Assembly (NCBI GenBank): GCA_023445445.1
Contig: JAEXLD010000110.1
Coordinates: forward strand, 1 to 15,282
DNA from: Bacillota bacterium
GTDB taxonomy: Bacteria; Bacillota; Clostridia; Clostridiales; Clostridiaceae
DNA: 15,282 bases
Direction of reading: 5' to 3'
This document shows positions 13,188 to 15,282 of the stretch, piece by piece. The translations under genes were made by a program, and so were the position numbers. The notes below the pieces were generated by a model, which made no database searches, had not been told where the DNA came from, and saw only the letters and a program-made list of their open reading frames with translations. Every line of letters begins with the position of its first letter. The first letter of the stretch is position 1.

Positions 13188-13982
13188 ATGAAAATAAATA
13201 GTAGATATATAGGGGCTGCAATGATAGCTCCATTTATAGTATTCATTTTACTAGGTGGAGTTTGGCTTAAGGGATTTACAATACTACTTTCAGTATGTGG
13301 ATTATATGAGTTTTATAAGGCTTTAAAAGTAAAGGAATTTAATCCTATATCCATAGTTGGATATATAACTTTAGCTGTATTTTACTTAATAGGAAATGAT
13401 TTTAGTTATTTGATATACATAATTGTATTAGCAACTATGGTCTTATTAATAATGCCTGTAGTAAACTTAAAATATACTTTTATTGATGCTTCAATAACTT
13501 TACTAGGATTTTTATATGTGGGAATACTATTTAGTTTTATTCCTCTTATTAATAGTAAAGTTTATGGAAACTTTTTAGTATGGCTTATATTTATAGGCTC
13601 TTGGGGAGCTGATACTTTAGCATATTATTCAGGTAAGTATTTAGGAAAGAAAAAACTATGCCCTGAAGTAAGCCCTAAAAAAACTATAGCAGGAGCTATA
13701 GGAGGATTTTTAGGAAGCACAATAGGATGTGGTGTATTTGGAATTGTGATAGCTCCGTATATACCAGAAATTCAAATAATACATTTCTTCTTAATTGGAG
13801 CCTTATGTGGAATTATGGGACAATTTGGAGATTTAGTAGCATCATCAATAAAAAGATATGTAGGAATTAAAGACTATAGTAATTTAATACCAGGTCATGG
13901 TGGTATATTGGATAGGTTTGACTCTATATTGTTTAATTCAGCGGTAGTATTTTATTATTTAACATTTATTGTAGGAATTTAG
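13188..13982 (+). CDS. cdsA: Phosphatidate cytidylyltransferase (CDP-diacylglycerol synthase)
   Basis: CdsA is an integral membrane enzyme that makes CDP-diacylglycerol from CTP and phosphatidic acid, the branch point for all phospholipids. The 264-residue product is hydrophobic, with about seven or eight predicted membrane segments. The family signature is complete at 220-245: SIKR, KDYSNLIPGHGG and LDRFD with the expected spacing. An upstream conserved stretch, GADTLAYYSGKYLGKKKL followed by SPKKTIAGAIGG, is also typical. ATG 13188 has the SD GAGGTGGAG at 13177-13185. It is probably translated from the same transcript as uppS. In B. subtilis and most Firmicutes dxr follows at once; here two stem-loops and a membrane-protein gene intervene. 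Confidence 0.96.
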   Translation: MKINSRYIGAAMIAPFIVFILLGGVWLKGFTILLSVCGLYEFYKALKVKEFNPISIVGYITLAVFYLIGNDFSYLIYIIVLATMVLLIMPVVNLKYTFIDASITLLGFLYVGILFSFIPLINSKVYGNFLVWLIFIGSWGADTLAYYSGKYLGKKKLCPEVSPKKTIAGAIGGFLGSTIGCGVFGIVIAPYIPEIQIIHFFLIGALCGIMGQFGDLVASSIKRYVGIKDYSNLIPGHGGILDRFDSILFNSAVVFYYLTFIVGI

Positions 13983-13989
13983 AGAATAT

Positions 13990-14033
13990 TATTTTAATAA
14001 GGAGTGAATTTATTAAGGCTCCTTATTAAAATA
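13990..14033 (+). repeat. 15-bp inverted repeat after cdsA
   Basis: TATTTTAATAAGGAG (13990-14004) and CTCCTTATTAAAATA (14019-14033) are perfect complements around a 14-base loop, just past the cdsA stop. No T tract follows, so it is not a classical terminator. It may protect the mRNA 3' end, act with the next hairpin, or be a protein-binding site. Confidence 0.8.
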
Positions 14034-14059
14034 TTAATTTAATAAAAAAGTTATCTTTC

Positions 14060-14082
14060 AAACTCCTAAAGGGAGTTTTTTT
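14060..14082 (+). terminator. Rho-independent terminator for the uppS-cdsA unit
   Basis: AAACTCC (14060-14066) pairs with GGAGTTT (14072-14078) around a five-base loop, and seven T follow (14076-14082). Confidence 0.85.
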
Positions 14083-14155
14083 GCTTATAATTAACTTTTA
14101 CATTATTTTATTTTTAATAATTAATATATAAGTCATGTAAAATAATTTTAGTTAA

Positions 14156-14161
14156 TATAAT
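14156..14161 (+). promoter_or_regulatory. Possible -10 element for the 14191 gene
   Basis: A perfect TATAAT lies 30 bases before the start codon, downstream of a terminator, so a promoter is expected. There is no acceptable -35: the bases 16-18 upstream read near TCATGT. GTCATGT at 14132-14138 loosely resembles a sporulation SigE -35, which I note only as a possibility. Confidence 0.35.
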
Positions 14162-14190
14162 CATAGTATGAAAAAATAAGGAGTAGTGCT

Positions 14191-15147
14191 ATGAAAATAT
14201 ATAATACATATGGAAAAGTAATAAATTTATTTATAGCCTTTATAATCATTTCTATAATAACAATAATAATTAAAAATTATTTTAAACCATTTTTTATATT
14301 ATTAATTTTATTTTTTATAACTAATCCACTATATAAGTTAATTTTAAAAGTTAATGCTCCTAAATCAATTTCAGCAATAATTAGTATTATATTAGTTAAT
14401 TTTATATTATTTGTTATATTATTTTATTTTGGAAATAGATTACTTGAGTTATTTTATAAGTTTTATATAAATAATATGACTGAACTAGACTCTTTTATTA
14501 ATAGTATTAAGAAAATGCTGAATTTTGATGTAAATAAAACTTTACAAAGTATAGGAAGAGTTTTAAATAGTAATATGATAATGAAAAGTGCAGTGTTTAC
14601 CGGAGAAGGTATAATATCATACTTTTTAGCAAACATAATTAATTTTTTCCTTTTAATTGATAGTGATAAAGTATATGGTATTATAAATAAATTATTTCCA
14701 GAAAATCTTGTTAAGAATATTATTAGTAAAAGTAAGAATTTAAGAGATGTACTAAAAGTAGAAACAAAGCTTATAATCTTAAGTGCTTTATTAGTTATAG
14801 TAGGCTTTAAAGTTCTAGGTATACCTAATAGTTTATTTCTTGGAAGTTTATGTGCTATTTTAGATATACTTCCTTTTGTGGGAACAGCAATTGTTTTTAT
14901 ACCAATTATAATATACAATATTATAATGAAGAGATACTTATTAGTAATTGGATTAATTTCTTTGTATTTATTAGAAAGATTCACTAGAGAGATTTTAGAA
15001 GCAAAATTTTTAAGTAGCAAGCTTGAAATTCATCCAATTATAGTAGTAATATCTATTTATGTAGGGGTAAATATGTTTGGATTTATAGGTGTAATTGCAG
15101 GTCCAATTTACAGCATAATAGCAAAAGATTTAATTTACAATGATTAA
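14191..15147 (+). CDS. AI-2E transporter family (UPF0118) membrane protein
   Basis: This 318-residue, very hydrophobic protein belongs to the AI-2E/UPF0118 permease family. Members include quorum-signal exporters, Na+/H+ antiporters and the sporulation protein YtvI, so the substrate cannot be named. Hydrophobic segments lie at about 11-28, 34-52, 60-81, 140-156, 192-210, 214-243, 247-263 and 283-310, with a soluble, charged stretch at about 82-135. Family motifs are LDILPFVGTAIVFIP in the C-terminal half and SIYVGVNMFGFIGVIAGPI near the end. ATG 14191 has the SD AAGGAG at 14178-14183. It is somewhat shorter than typical members (about 340-370). Codon use is noticeably more AT-rich than in its neighbours, partly because of Ile/Leu/Phe codons. 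It lies between cdsA and dxr and probably drives dxr transcription. Confidence 0.85.
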   Translation: MKIYNTYGKVINLFIAFIIISIITIIIKNYFKPFFILLILFFITNPLYKLILKVNAPKSISAIISIILVNFILFVILFYFGNRLLELFYKFYINNMTELDSFINSIKKMLNFDVNKTLQSIGRVLNSNMIMKSAVFTGEGIISYFLANIINFFLLIDSDKVYGIINKLFPENLVKNIISKSKNLRDVLKVETKLIILSALLVIVGFKVLGIPNSLFLGSLCAILDILPFVGTAIVFIPIIIYNIIMKRYLLVIGLISLYLLERFTREILEAKFLSSKLEIHPIIVVISIYVGVNMFGFIGVIAGPIYSIIAKDLIYND

Positions 15148-15166
15148 GTTAATCTAGGAGGAAAAT

Positions 15167-15282
15167 ATGAAGAACATTTCAATTTTAGGAGCTACTGGCT
15201 CAATAGGTACTCAAACCTTAGATGTAATTAGACATTCTAATAAGGAGATAAATTTAATTGGTATAAGTGCGAATTCATCTGT
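15167..15282 (+). CDS. dxr: 1-deoxy-D-xylulose 5-phosphate reductoisomerase, 3' end missing
   Basis: DXR performs the first committed step of the MEP isoprenoid pathway, converting DXP to 2-C-methyl-D-erythritol 4-phosphate with NADPH. Only the first 38 complete codons are in the window, but they hold the diagnostic NADPH-binding start MKNISILGATGSIGTQTLDV, with GATGSIG at 8-14, followed by INLIGISANSS. ATG 15167 has the SD AGGAGG at 15156-15161, five bases upstream. The gap to the membrane-protein gene is 19 bases without a promoter, so the two are probably one transcript. In related genomes rseP, ispG or proS and polC usually follow. Confidence 0.95.
   Translation, partial: MKNISILGATGSIGTQTLDVIRHSNKEINLIGISANSS

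Noticed and set aside
14463..15020. A 185-codon open frame on the minus strand
   Set aside because: It lies wholly inside the AI-2E-family gene, has a low-complexity Ile/Leu/Phe/Lys composition, and matches no family I recognise. The plus-strand protein has clear family motifs.

Overview
The window is a housekeeping segment of a low-GC (about 30% by eye), AT-codon-rich Firmicute chromosome, most likely Clostridium sensu stricto. The evidence is the A/T-biased codon use, strong AGGAGG-type Shine-Dalgarno (SD) sites, a CodY regulator and the gene order. I see no insertion sequence, CRISPR array, tRNA, rRNA or phage gene, and no gene-free stretch longer than about 225 bases.

Layout. Bases 1-650 hold the 3' part of trmD, followed by rplS (764-1114) behind its own promoter and a probable L19-type leader. 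Next come rbgA/ylqF (1233-2096) and rnhB (2098-2913). A DNA-processing cluster follows: yraN on the minus strand (2917-3288), then divergently comM (3393-4916), dprA (4929-5969) and topA (6014-8104). codY (8303-9079) stands alone between a promoter with CodY-box-like sites and a strong terminator. The translation and envelope block follows: rpsB, tsf, pyrH, frr, uppS, cdsA. Two stem-loops end the cdsA unit. A very AT-rich AI-2E-family membrane protein gene (14191-15147) comes next, and then the start of dxr, cut by the window edge.

How it fits together. trmD, rplS, rbgA, rpsB, tsf and frr serve translation and ribosome assembly. pyrH makes UDP for nucleotide and cell-wall precursors. dxr (MEP isoprenoid pathway) feeds uppS (undecaprenyl diphosphate carrier), and cdsA makes CDP-diacylglycerol for phospholipids. 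rnhB, comM, dprA, topA and perhaps yraN act on DNA. codY ties gene expression to branched-chain amino acids and GTP. The order is a shortened version of the Bacillus subtilis trmD-to-dxr region, without sucCD, trmFO-xerC-clpQY or the flagellar/chemotaxis operon that B. subtilis carries there.

I found no convincing undescribed multi-gene system. The more interesting signals are in the untranslated regions: a perfect hairpin between a strong SD and the topA start codon, CodY-box-like sites downstream of the codY promoter, a two-tier stem-loop leader before rpsB, a tsf terminator that contains a full SD, and a membrane gene that separates dxr from its usual partner cdsA.
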